Of a stretch of 64,000 bases of DNA, positions 8,539-17,056 are shown one piece after another. The position numbers and the translations under genes were made by a program. The DNA comes from Methylophaga sp. GTDB taxonomy: Bacteria; Pseudomonadota; Gammaproteobacteria; Nitrosococcales; Methylophagaceae. Positions within the stretch are counted from its first letter, which is position 1, and each line of letters starts with the position of its first letter. The stretch is taken from positions 1-64,000 of the forward strand of contig NZ_JAUSCC010000140.1 of NCBI RefSeq assembly GCF_030651745.1, given 5' to 3'. The notes beneath the pieces were generated by a model. It was given only the letters and a program-made list of their open reading frames with translations. It made no database searches and was not told where the DNA came from.

Positions 8539-9102
8539 ATGGATAATTTTTTAACAATCATTGTGGCGATTGCTGGGATATTCGGCATTTTCAAAATAGT
8601 TAATGAAATCACGTTATCACGAACCTCAAAACACAGAGATGACTATGAATTCACTAAAAACTATTTAGATGATTTAAATAATCCAAATACACATAGATTT
8701 ATTATTGAGAAAGGATTTCGAGCACTTACTAATAATAATTATTCTGTTGAAGAGATAAAGTATCTTTTATCCCAGGATGAACCTATGGAGCTAATTTACC
8801 TTCGGGCATCTAGTAAAAAAATCGTATATTTTGACTTAGAAACACAATTGTACATTTGGAATGGTATTTATAAGAGATCGTGGTTTAGAAAAATAATATC
8901 TGAACTTTTAGTTATGACTTATACAGTCACAGCATTTTTAGCAGTAATGCTTTTTCTATTAAACCATGACACCAATCTGCTGGATTTAAAATTTTTTATT
9001 ATTTCGATATCATTAGGATTTTTTGCAGTTTTGGCCCTTATAAAGCGATCTGATTTCAACGACGCAGTAGATTTTATGAATATGTTAGAGAATGAGAAAT
9101 AG
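8539..9102 (+). CDS. Membrane protein of unknown function, possible partner of TIR-DnaB
   Basis: A 187-residue protein with one predicted membrane helix at the N-terminus (about 3-22) and a hairpin of two near the C-terminus (about 117-140 and 148-167). Between them is a charged, asparagine-rich cytoplasmic region of about 95 residues. I recognise no family. It is AT-rich like the TIR-DnaB gene, on the same strand, and separated from it only by a repeat element. No strong ribosome-binding site is seen before the ATG. Small membrane proteins often accompany TIR or ATPase defence genes, but a functional link here is inference. Confidence 0.65.
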   Translation: MDNFLTIIVAIAGIFGIFKIVNEITLSRTSKHRDDYEFTKNYLDDLNNPNTHRFIIEKGFRALTNNNYSVEEIKYLLSQDEPMELIYLRASSKKIVYFDLETQLYIWNGIYKRSWFRKIISELLVMTYTVTAFLAVMLFLLNHDTNLLDLKFFIISISLGFFAVLALIKRSDFNDAVDFMNMLENEK

Positions 9103-9186
9103 TAGGTAAGATTGAAGAATAAAGCCTAACCCTTTATTAATGAAATAACATTCTGGATTTGTTGGGTTTCGCAAGCTCTACCCTAC
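9103..9186. repeat. REPIN-like element, copy B
   Basis: It begins GTAGGTAAGATTGAAGAAT and ends TTTCGCAAGCTCTACCCTAC, giving imperfect terminal inverted repeats of about 10 bp. It shares the TTGAAGAAT...GTTGGGTTTCG layout with copy A at 8424-8519. It ends 36 bases before the RAYT pseudogene at 9223, the usual arrangement of REP sequences flanking their transposase. Confidence 0.6.
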
Positions 9187-9222
9187 ATTTATTTATTTTT
9201 ATAATCACATGGATGGTGATTG

Positions 9223-9725
9223 ATGCAATATCGACGGACTTTTGTTGCCGGTGGGTCTTATTTCTTCACGGTCAATCTGCTGGAACGAAATAAATCATGC
9301 TGACTGCTCATATCGATCTTTTAAAAACCGCATTTCGCAAAGTTAAACTCGCCCACCCTTTTGATATTGATGCGATCGTAGTGTTGCCTGATCATCTTCA
9401 TACTATCTGGACTTTACCTGTAAATGATGCGGATTTTGCTACGCGCTGGCGATTGATTAAATCGAATTTTTCTCGCGGTCTTCCCTCTACCGAACGAATC
9501 AATAACTCACGAAAACAAAAATCTGAACGCGGCATCTGGCAACGCCGGTATTGGGAACATTTAATCCGTGATGATTTGGATTATCAAAGACATGTTGATT
9601 ACATTCATTTCAATCCGGTGAAACATGGTTATGTCGATAAGGCGGTTGATTGGCCTTATTCCAGCATTCATAGCTTTATTAAGAAACACATTATTTCAGG
9701 CGATGGGGATATGATAAAACTCTGA
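9223..9725 (+). pseudogene. REP-associated tyrosine transposase (RAYT, Y1/HUH family), frameshifted
   Basis: The normal RAYT N-terminus is encoded from the ATG at 9223 (MQYRRTFVAGGSYFF...) but meets a stop near 9299. The remainder is open in another frame from 9297 to 9725. One missing base near 9296-9299 would restore the expected sequence through NKS-LLTAHI. Downstream, the HUH motif (DHLHTIW) and the catalytic region (DYQRHVDYIHFNPVKHGYV) are intact. Translation from the internal ATG at 9297 would give a 142-residue protein without the first beta strand, probably inactive. It probably mobilised the adjacent REPIN elements. Sequencing error is an alternative. Confidence 0.85.
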
Positions 9726-9747
9726 ATGATATGGATGTCGGTGAAAC

Positions 9748-10014
9748 TTAGGCTGTTGTATCCCGGCGTTTAACCAGTTTGGGATCTGCTGTTATTTGAC
9801 GATATATTTCTACTCTATCACCCTCTTTAACCTCAGCATCAAGTTTAGCGATTTTTCCAAAAATACCCACTTTCTGATTGCTGAGATCGATCTCCGGATA
9901 CTGCTTCAAAATCCCCGATAGTTCGATTACTTTTTCAACATTACTCCCATCTGGTACTTCTAATCTCATCCATAATTGACGCTCTGCTTCGGCATAACAT
10001 ACACCAACGTTCAT
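9748..10014 (-). CDS. rnfH: RnfH, ubiquitin-fold protein of the Rnf operon
   Basis: An 88-residue protein of the RnfH/RatB family, a beta-grasp fold. The opening VGVCYAEAERQLWMRLEVPDG and the core VGIFGKIAKLDAEVKEGDRVEIYR are typical. It is the last gene of the minus-strand operon rnfABCDGEH, nine bases after rnfE, as in the rnf1 operon of Azotobacter vinelandii. Its exact role in Rnf assembly or function is not established. Confidence 0.9.
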   Translation of the reverse strand: MNVGVCYAEAERQLWMRLEVPDGSNVEKVIELSGILKQYPEIDLSNQKVGIFGKIAKLDAEVKEGDRVEIYRQITADPKLVKRRDTTA

Positions 10015-10023
10015 ACGTTACTC

Positions 10024-10713
10024 CTATACAACTGGTGCTAATAGAGCGCGTTTTATAGCCCATTTTCTATCGAGAATACGTTTAGCCGCGATGATAAAGC
10101 CAAGCATGATAAAACCGCCCGGAGGTAATGCCATCAATAGAAAACCTTGATAGTCTGGAATTAACTTGAGTTCAAGAAAGGCAAAACTGTCACCAAGTAA
10201 CAAGGTGGCATTGGCAAATAAGGTACCTGCTGATGTTATTTCGCGTGCCGCGCCCAAGACAACTAAAACCAGGGTAAAGCCTAAGCCCATCATTACACCA
10301 TCCCAAATTGAATAATGGATAGGTTGACGAGAAGCATACGATTCAGCACGACCCAAAATGGCACAGTTCGTTACAATTAACGGTATAAAAAGCCCTAATA
10401 CTTTATGCATTTCATGCATCCACGCATTCATGCTCATATCGACTAATGTCACCAAGGTAGCTATTAACAATACAAAAATAGGAATTCTTACTTCAGCAGA
10501 AATAATATGCCTATTGAGTGACACGATAGCATTAGAACATACAAGAACAACCAGTGTTGCCAAGCCCATTCCCAGGCCATTTGTTGCTGTACCCGTCACG
10601 GCTAATAAGGGACACAATGCCAGGTTCTGACCCAGAACAACATTATTGTTCCAAATCCCATCTTTACTGATTTTTTTGATTGTTTCGACTAGTGCACTCA
10701 TGTTCTGACTCAC
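10024..10713 (-). CDS. rnfE: Rnf complex membrane subunit E
   Basis: A 229-residue integral membrane subunit of the Rnf electron-transport complex, which uses ion-motive force to reduce ferredoxin for nitrogenase. It has six predicted helices. Characteristic segments are NNVVLGQNLALCPLLAVT near the N-terminus and IVTNCAILGRAES in the middle, each with a Cys conserved between RnfA and RnfE. It is related to RnfA (14463-15041), as expected for these inverted-topology partners. One base separates it from rnfG. Confidence 0.95.
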   Translation of the reverse strand: MSQNMSALVETIKKISKDGIWNNNVVLGQNLALCPLLAVTGTATNGLGMGLATLVVLVCSNAIVSLNRHIISAEVRIPIFVLLIATLVTLVDMSMNAWMHEMHKVLGLFIPLIVTNCAILGRAESYASRQPIHYSIWDGVMMGLGFTLVLVVLGAAREITSAGTLFANATLLLGDSFAFLELKLIPDYQGFLLMALPPGGFIMLGFIIAAKRILDRKWAIKRALLAPVV

Positions 10714-10714
10714 C

Positions 10715-11344
10715 CTATGATGCTAATAATTCGACTTGATGACGTTTGAAAAACTCAAGCCCGCGATACACCGCATGAACAATTGCTCTTGGTGTGATGG
10801 TTGCCCCACTGAATTGATCAAACTCGCCACCGTCTTTCTTTACAGTCCATTGCTTCTTTGTCAGATTGTCTAATGAGCGGTTATTAAAACTCAAAATCCA
10901 ATTCGATTTATTCTCTTCAATCTTATCGCCCAAACCGGGTGTTTCAGCATGGGAGAGCACTCGAACCCCGAGTACATTGCCTTCCTTGTCTATACCCATG
11001 ATCAGAGAGATAGCACCAGAATATCCATCCGCTGCAACCAATCGAAAAGACACGGCGTTAACCTTGCCATTCTTGCGTGCAAGATAAACCAAGACCTGAT
11101 CGCTTCCCAGGTTGGCACCTCTTGCATCTATATAAGTGGTCTCAGCAAGCAAATCGTTGTCATAAAACACTTGAGGAATCACCTGCGCCAATGAGGCACG
11201 CAGATCTTCTTCCATTCGTAAGTTAATCTCGTCTCGCGTGTTGTAATCAGCAAAACCCAATAGTGCACTGGCCAACAAGGCAAAACCACCCAATAACAAA
11301 CCTTGATAACTGACGCGTGATTTAAGTTCTGCTAACTTGCTCAT
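10715..11344 (-). CDS. rnfG: Rnf complex FMN-binding subunit G
   Basis: A 209-residue protein with one N-terminal membrane helix (about 13-30) and a periplasmic FMN-binding domain. The flavinylation motif is FSGATITPRAIV near residue 185, where the second Thr of SGATIT carries covalent FMN in known RnfG proteins. LSHAETPGLGDKI is also typical. The gene overlaps the end of rnfD by four bases, indicating translational coupling. Confidence 0.95.
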   Translation of the reverse strand: MSKLAELKSRVSYQGLLLGGFALLASALLGFADYNTRDEINLRMEEDLRASLAQVIPQVFYDNDLLAETTYIDARGANLGSDQVLVYLARKNGKVNAVSFRLVAADGYSGAISLIMGIDKEGNVLGVRVLSHAETPGLGDKIEENKSNWILSFNNRSLDNLTKKQWTVKKDGGEFDQFSGATITPRAIVHAVYRGLEFFKRHQVELLAS

Positions 11345-12405
11345 TGTTCACTCTCCAAGGGTAGACCTTTACGATTCCGGCCATAGATCCGAGGTTTAAT
11401 ATAGTGATCAATTAATGGCGTCATTGCATTCATCAATAACACTGCAAAACCAGCACCTTCAGGATATCCCCCCCATGTGCGGATGATAAAAATCAAGCCG
11501 CCACAGCTAAAACCAAATACCAATTGTCCTACTGCCGAGTTGGGTGATGTGACGTAGTCCGTTGCAATAAAAAAAGCCGTCAAGATTAACGCCCCAGAGC
11601 TCAAATGTATCCAGGGACTCAAATAATGTTGGGGATCTATCCAGTGAAACACGGATGCAAATACAAATACCGCCGATAACACGGCAAACGGGATCTGCCA
11701 CTTAATGACGCCTTTATATAGCAGCCAGACACCACCAAGAGCTAATAAAAGTGCTGAAGTTTCACCCAAGCTGCCCGGCATAAACCCAAGCCATGCCTGA
11801 GGTTGCTGATACATTCCGTTGAGACTTTCGGGTAATAAACGATCTTGCAGTAATTCAGTTTTGACATGGCCCATTACCGTTGCACCAGTATAAGCATCGG
11901 GCTGTCCTAACCCCATGAACGTGATCTGCAGGCCTTGAATAAAGTCGGGGGCTTGGGAGGTAAACAAAGGTGTTACATTCGCCCATGTTGTCATTTCAAC
12001 CGGAAACGAAATAAGTAAGGCCACACGAGCCAACATTGCCGGGTTAAATACGTTTTGGCCCAAGCCACCAAACACATGCTTGCCGAGTATGATCGAAATA
12101 CCTGCCCCAACAACACCGATCCACCAGGGAGCCCATGGCGGTAACGTCATCGCCAACAACCAGCCAGTTAACAGTGCTGAATTATCACGAAGGGTGATCG
12201 TGGGTTTATCGGCTAACCGTAAACACAAAAACTCAAAGACCACTGCCGATACCAGCGTGATAACAAATAAATTGATTGCAGGCCAACCAAAAAAATACAG
12301 GCCAAACAAAGTAGCCGGTATCAGTGCAAAAATGACTTGCAGCATAATGTCACTAACATGACTTTTAACACCAGTATGAGGCCCAATAATCGGTTGAACC
12401 TTCAT
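11341..12405 (-). CDS. rnfD: Rnf complex membrane subunit D
   Basis: A 354-residue membrane subunit with eight to nine helices and a covalently bound FMN in known members. The flavinylation motif reads YTGATVMG, with Thr in place of the usual Ser of SGAT. Other family segments are FGGLGQNVFNPAMLARV and DYVTSPNSAVGQLVFG. It overlaps rnfC and rnfG by four bases on either side. Confidence 0.95.
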   Translation of the reverse strand: MKVQPIIGPHTGVKSHVSDIMLQVIFALIPATLFGLYFFGWPAINLFVITLVSAVVFEFLCLRLADKPTITLRDNSALLTGWLLAMTLPPWAPWWIGVVGAGISIILGKHVFGGLGQNVFNPAMLARVALLISFPVEMTTWANVTPLFTSQAPDFIQGLQITFMGLGQPDAYTGATVMGHVKTELLQDRLLPESLNGMYQQPQAWLGFMPGSLGETSALLLALGGVWLLYKGVIKWQIPFAVLSAVFVFASVFHWIDPQHYLSPWIHLSSGALILTAFFIATDYVTSPNSAVGQLVFGFSCGGLIFIIRTWGGYPEGAGFAVLLMNAMTPLIDHYIKPRIYGRNRKGLPLESEQ

Positions 12406-13895
12406 ACTGCAACACCTTGTTCTTGTTCTGCTTTGGCACGATCTCTAGCTTCTTTTTCAGCTTTCCGACGAGCGGCCTCCTCTTCTTTTTCCTGCTCTAT
12501 TTTTTCCAAACGCTTACGACGATCATCAGCTAATTTTTTGGTCTGTTCAGATTTATGCTGCAATTGTTGACGTGAGACCAACTCACCCGAGGCATACTTG
12601 AAATAATGAACTAATGGGATATGCGATGGGCACACATAAGAACACGAGCCACAACTGATACAATCCTTAAGACCTATATTTACAGCAGAATCTAATTGGT
12701 TAGACCGAATCAAATTCGCCATATCCACTGGTAACAAGCCAACTGGGCAAGCCTGAATACAACGTGCACACCGAATACATGGCGCTTCTTCAGCAACGGT
12801 AATTTCATCAAGAGTTAATGCCAACACACCACTGGTTGCCTTAACAATAGGGATATCACTATGTGGTAATGCCTCCCCCATCATGGGCCCCCCCATGACG
12901 ATACGGACTGTATTTTCTTTGTCAGTCAAACAAATATCGAATATGTCTGAGATTAACGTCCCGATTGCGACTTCAATATTCATGGGTCTTTTAGTTGCGT
13001 TACCACTAATGGTAACGACACGACTCACCAATGGCTCTGCTTTTCTAAGGGCACGATGAATTGCATAAGCTGTCGCCACATTATGCATAACCATACCAAT
13101 GTCAGTAGTTCGTGATTCAGCAGGTACTTCCTTACCCGTCATAAATCGAATTAACTGTTTTTCCCACCCCATTGGATAACGTGTTGGTACCGTTACGACC
13201 TCAATCTTGTCATACGGCTGACATGCCTTAGTCATTGCCCTGATGGCTTCAGGTTTATTACTTTCAATACCAATTTTGGCAATGTTTGCTTCCATGCCAT
13301 GTAACATCAATCGAATACCATCAATGATGGCATCTGCACGTTCCTGCATTAATCGATCATCACACGTCAGATAAGGTTCGCATTCACCACCGTTGATAAG
13401 TAAGGTATGGATCTTATTCTGTCGACCTAAATTCAACTTTACCGCCGATGGAAATGTTGCCCCGCCTAAGCCTACGATTCCTGCCGCAGCTACTCGTGCG
13501 GAAATTTCTTCCGGTTCTAATGCAAAAGGATCAGCTACAGGAACACGTTGAATCCATTGTTCTTTGCCATCAGTGGTAATAACAATTGTCCGTATCGGTA
13601 AAGCTGAAGGATGCGGAGCCGGATAAAAATTGATATCGGTAATTACACCAGAACTGGGAGCATGCACGGGGGCAGAAATCAGGCCTTGGCTATGGGCTAA
13701 CAGCTGACCTTTTAAAACGCTATCCCCCACTTTCACAATCGGCTCTGCTGCTTTTCCAATATGTTGTTGCAAAGGAATATAGAGCTTTTTGGCAACCGGA
13801 AAACTCGATACGATAGGAAGCTCTAACGTGGCATCTTTACGCTCTTCAATATGGACACCGCCGCGAATTCTTAATAGCTTCAACCAGTTTGTCAT
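12402..13895 (-). CDS. rnfC: Rnf complex NADH-dehydrogenase-like subunit C
   Basis: A 497-residue peripheral subunit with NADH/FMN-binding folds and two 4Fe-4S clusters (CIRCARCIQACP and CISCGSCSYVCP, about residues 370-425). The glycine-rich segment GIVGLGGATFPSAVKL is typical of the nucleotide/FMN site. The C-terminus is a short charged tail (EKEARDRAKAEQE), much shorter than the long repeats of E. coli RsxC; this short form is common in nif-linked Rnf1. It overlaps rnfB by four bases. Confidence 0.96.
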   Translation of the reverse strand: MTNWLKLLRIRGGVHIEERKDATLELPIVSSFPVAKKLYIPLQQHIGKAAEPIVKVGDSVLKGQLLAHSQGLISAPVHAPSSGVITDINFYPAPHPSALPIRTIVITTDGKEQWIQRVPVADPFALEPEEISARVAAAGIVGLGGATFPSAVKLNLGRQNKIHTLLINGGECEPYLTCDDRLMQERADAIIDGIRLMLHGMEANIAKIGIESNKPEAIRAMTKACQPYDKIEVVTVPTRYPMGWEKQLIRFMTGKEVPAESRTTDIGMVMHNVATAYAIHRALRKAEPLVSRVVTISGNATKRPMNIEVAIGTLISDIFDICLTDKENTVRIVMGGPMMGEALPHSDIPIVKATSGVLALTLDEITVAEEAPCIRCARCIQACPVGLLPVDMANLIRSNQLDSAVNIGLKDCISCGSCSYVCPSHIPLVHYFKYASGELVSRQQLQHKSEQTKKLADDRRKRLEKIEQEKEEEAARRKAEKEARDRAKAEQEQGVAV

Positions 13896-14446
13896 GCAGC
13901 GGCCTCTAACTTGTCATTAGCAACAGGTTTGTGCCAGCGCCAGTTTTTCAACGTAATTTCCACCGGATGCATTTGTAAACATTCGGTTGGGCAAACATCA
14001 ACGCACTTATTACAACCAGTGCAGGCGTCGGCTACAACCGAATGTATTTGCTTAGGTGCACCGACTATTGCATCGGTAGGACAAACTTTGAAACAACGCG
14101 TACAGCCAATGCAGGTTTCTTCGCTCACTCTAGCAACCAATAACTCTGGTTCTGCAATGCCTCTTAAATCAATTTCAACCCCTAAAATTCTGGCAAACTG
14201 TTCCGCTAGAGCACTCCCCCCCGGCGGACACAAAGTAACCGGAGCATTACCTGAAGCAACGGCTTCTGCAGCAGGTCTACAACCAGGATAGCCACACTGA
14301 CCACATTGTGAACCTGGCATCAATGCTTCAAGTTCATCAACAACCGGACTACTTTCAACTTTTAAATAACGTCCGGCAAAAGCCAACAAAAACCCCAGTG
14401 CCAAGCCAACTGAAGTGAGGCTAATAATAGCTGAATATACATACAT
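13892..14446 (-). CDS. rnfB: Rnf complex ferredoxin subunit B
   Basis: A 184-residue subunit with an N-terminal membrane helix, then a 4Fe-4S domain with CGQCGYPGC and a later Cys (LCPPGG), and two ferredoxin-type clusters (CIGCTRCFKVCP, CTGCNKCVDVCP). I use the ATG at 14446 (MYVYSAI) because GGGAGG lies nine bases before it; a longer in-frame ORF begins inside rnfA at 14482 without such a site. It passes electrons towards ferredoxin. Confidence 0.95.
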   Translation of the reverse strand: MYVYSAIISLTSVGLALGFLLAFAGRYLKVESSPVVDELEALMPGSQCGQCGYPGCRPAAEAVASGNAPVTLCPPGGSALAEQFARILGVEIDLRGIAEPELLVARVSEETCIGCTRCFKVCPTDAIVGAPKQIHSVVADACTGCNKCVDVCPTECLQMHPVEITLKNWRWHKPVANDKLEAAA

Positions 14447-14462
14447 GATTATTGCCTCCCGG

Positions 14463-15041
14463 TTATTTATATAGGCCTGCAAAACCCATAAAGGCTAACG
14501 ACAAAATCCCTGCCGTGATAAATGCGATGGGAGTACCTGCAAAAGTTTCGGGAACCGACATTAATGCCAGACGCTCACGAAGACCTGCAAAAATAATCAT
14601 TACCAAGGTAAATCCGGCTGCAGCACCAAAGCCAAAAAACAAACTTTCAGTAAAGTTGTATTGCTGCTGCACATTGAGTAAAGCAACCCCCAATACTGCA
14701 CAATTGGTGGTAATTAATGGCAAAAAAATACCCAAAACCTGATAAAGCACCGGGCTGGTTTTATGAATCACCATTTCAGTAAATTGCACAACAGCAGCAA
14801 TCACCAAAATAAATCCGATAATTCTGAGAAAGCCAATATCCAACGGTATTAAGACCAAGTGCTCGAGTAACCAACTGGCTGCTGCAGCCAGAGTCAGAAC
14901 AAAAGTTGTTGCCATTCCCATCCCCAAGGCCGTATCAAGCTTGTTTGATACCCCCATAAATGGACATAAACCCAGGAATTTAACCAACACTACGTTGTTA
15001 ACTAATGCCGTCCCAAAGATAAGTAATAAATATTCAGTCAC
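14463..15041 (-). CDS. rnfA: Rnf complex membrane subunit A
   Basis: A 192-residue integral membrane subunit with six helices, first gene of the rnf operon. The start is GTG at 15041 ([11 protein letters not shown]), which matches the family N-terminus and has AGGA nine bases upstream; an in-frame TTG at 15050 is too close to that site. Signature segments are [19 protein letters not shown] and TTNCAVLG. A sigma-54 promoter lies 36-51 bases upstream. Confidence 0.95.
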   Translation of the reverse strand: MTEYLLLIFGTALVNNVVLVKFLGLCPFMGVSNKLDTALGMGMATTFVLTLAAAASWLLEHLVLIPLDIGFLRIIGFILVIAAVVQFTEMVIHKTSPVLYQVLGIFLPLITTNCAVLGVALLNVQQQYNFTESLFFGFGAAAGFTLVMIIFAGLRERLALMSVPETFAGTPIAFITAGILSLAFMGFAGLYK

Positions 15042-15076
15042 AGTGACCAATCCTGATTGCTGTTTTTCTGGAACTC

Positions 15077-15092
15077 AGCATCAACCATGCCA
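15077..15092 (-). promoter_or_regulatory. Sigma-54 promoter of the rnf operon
   Basis: On the minus strand it reads TGGCATGGTTGATGCT, with GG and GC spaced as in the -24/-12 consensus. The predicted transcript starts near 15066, about 25 bases before the rnfA GTG. It lies in the 371-base gap 15042-15412 between divergent rnfA and nifL. That gap also holds the NifA site at 15199-15214. No convincing sigma-54 promoter points towards nifL. Confidence 0.8.
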
Positions 15093-15198
15093 AATCATGC
15101 TTCTCGCTACACCGTACTAATTTTGTGCGTTCCACATCCATTTTTTGTGCATATTCATGTCGTAATAAGCACATAAATTACTGATCATTAGGTTTTTT

Positions 15199-15214
15199 TG
15201 TAGCAAACACGACA
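15199..15214. promoter_or_regulatory. NifA upstream activator site for rnf
   Basis: TGT-AGCAAACACG-ACA matches the NifA site TGT-N10-ACA. It lies about 135-150 bases upstream of the predicted rnf transcript start, a normal distance. The 18-base core TGTAGCAAACACGACAAT recurs identically at 45670 and with one change at 58022. Confidence 0.85.
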
Positions 15215-15412
15215 ATTATTATTCGCGTGGAATAAGACCATGGTTTGTTTTAAGAGAGGATAAATAAGGATTGCTAGATGATTTGATATAACCGCACAAA
15301 TTGTGGCGTTGAAATTGCAATGCAACAGCTATAGCAAAGGTGTTGTTCTTAAAATTGACTCAAACGACAGTCTCTTCGTTTAAATTCAGTGCATACAAGG
15401 TAATGGCAAGCT

Positions 15413-17026
15413 ATGGAAAAAACCTCGCTGAAATATCTGGAAATTCAAAGTGAAATTGAAAAGATCATCAACGATCTTGAACCGGGCCTGTTGAGTGCCA
15501 GCCAAGGCAATATCATCACGAAAATCAGCAATAAACAAAAAAAACTATTGCCAGCCTGGTTTTTTGTTGAAGCCGTTGAACAAGCACCTGTTGCCATATC
15601 CATTACCGACAAAAAAGCCAATATTCAATACGTTAATCAAGCATTCAGTGAAGCAACCGGTTATCTGGCTGATGAGCTCATAGGCAAAAACCAGTCGGCT
15701 TTATCCTATAAAAAAACACCCAGACATATTTATTATGATTTATGGCATACCATTAGCCGGAAAAAAATCTGGCATGGCCAGCTGTTAAATAAACAAAAAA
15801 ATGGTGAACCCTATATCGCTGATCTGACAGTTGCTCCTATGTTAGATTCAGAAAAGAACATATCTCACTATTTGGGCATTCATCACAACATTACAGAGCA
15901 CTATCAAGCCAAGAAAAAGCTGGAAAATCAAAAGCATCTGATCGAATCGGTGATCAATGCCTCATCCGTGGCGATGGTTGTTATAGACGAAAATAACCGC
16001 GTTGTAATGGACAACTTACAGTACAAATCTTTGGTAAGTGATCTCGACAATCAAGAACCAGCCAACCTGTTTATTGATTTACTGACACAAGATTTTGGGA
16101 ATATTCATAGCTATTTAGCAAAACATCCTGAAGGCATTAATAACTATGAGGTCAGAATAGACGGCCGACTCAACCATGCTCCGCAGTGGTTTTCATGTTC
16201 CAGTAAAATTTTTCAGGAACAGGCTATTACCGCAAGCAACTTTTTTGAAGATACCCGTCAACATTACTTGTTATTAAGTATTTCGAATATAACGAATCAT
16301 AAACAGCAACAAGAAAAAATTCATCTGAATTCACTCAAAATAATGTTATCTGAAGAAGAACAAATCCGCAGCATTCGAGAAACGTTACTGGGCACGATTC
16401 ATCAAGTCAGACAACCGCTTAATCAAATTCAAGCGGCCATTAATTTAATGCAACAAAAAAATGAACATGGTCACTTACTTGATTTACTGAAACAGCTGGA
16501 AACAAGCTGCCTCAACACCGTTAAAACGTTAGATAACTGTGTTCCTGAAATTGTTACAGCAGCCGTTATACCGGTTAATTTAAACCAGATTCTTCATGAA
16601 ATATTGTCACTTAATAATTCGAAATTTTTAGCCAATAGTATTGTTATTGAATGGGCGCCTTCAGCCGTTTTACCAAAGATTATAGGTGCTGAAAACAAAT
16701 TAAGAATGTTATTTAAGCAATTGATTGATAACGCCATTAATGCAATAAATCACAGTAATGCTATTGAACGATGTATTCGAATTAAGACCCATACATCCAA
16801 CGACAAAGTTGTTGTATATCTCGAAGATACAGGGCCAGGCATTCCCCTTAATCAGCACGCTAAAGTCTTTGAACCGTTTTATTCAACGTTGAAAAGAGGT
16901 AGCACACAAGCAGGTATGGGCTTAGTGATGGCAAAAGAAATCGTATATCAAATGAACGGTAGTATTGAAATAGACCGTAACTATAAAGATGGTTGCAGAT
17001 TTATTCTTACTTTCCCAGTCGATTAA
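15413..17026 (+). CDS. nifL: NifL, redox- and nitrogen-sensing anti-activator of NifA
   Basis: A 537-residue protein built as in A. vinelandii NifL. PAS1 (about 50-165; FAD domain, NQAFSEATGYLADELIGKN) senses oxygen, PAS2 spans about 175-295, then an H-box-like segment (TIHQVRQPLNQIQ with His330) and a GHKL ATPase domain (LIDNAINAIN, DTGPGI, GMGL). NifL binds NifA and blocks it under oxygen or fixed nitrogen; it does not act as a true kinase in studied species. The ATG at 15413 has a weak AAGG site 12 bases upstream. nifA follows after 30 bases. It is some 20 residues longer than the A. vinelandii protein, mainly at the N-terminus. Confidence 0.95.
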   Translation: MEKTSLKYLEIQSEIEKIINDLEPGLLSASQGNIITKISNKQKKLLPAWFFVEAVEQAPVAISITDKKANIQYVNQAFSEATGYLADELIGKNQSALSYKKTPRHIYYDLWHTISRKKIWHGQLLNKQKNGEPYIADLTVAPMLDSEKNISHYLGIHHNITEHYQAKKKLENQKHLIESVINASSVAMVVIDENNRVVMDNLQYKSLVSDLDNQEPANLFIDLLTQDFGNIHSYLAKHPEGINNYEVRIDGRLNHAPQWFSCSSKIFQEQAITASNFFEDTRQHYLLLSISNITNHKQQQEKIHLNSLKIMLSEEEQIRSIRETLLGTIHQVRQPLNQIQAAINLMQQKNEHGHLLDLLKQLETSCLNTVKTLDNCVPEIVTAAVIPVNLNQILHEILSLNNSKFLANSIVIEWAPSAVLPKIIGAENKLRMLFKQLIDNAINAINHSNAIERCIRIKTHTSNDKVVVYLEDTGPGIPLNQHAKVFEPFYSTLKRGSTQAGMGLVMAKEIVYQMNGSIEIDRNYKDGCRFILTFPVD

Positions 17027-17056
17027 TTACGACGATTATTTAAGTGAGTATGATGC

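Noticed and set aside
15215..15412. Sigma-54 or strong sigma-70 promoter for nifL
   Set aside because: I found no TGGC-N8-TGC match in the plus direction; weak -35/-10-like hexamers (TTGACT before TTTAAA) are not convincing.
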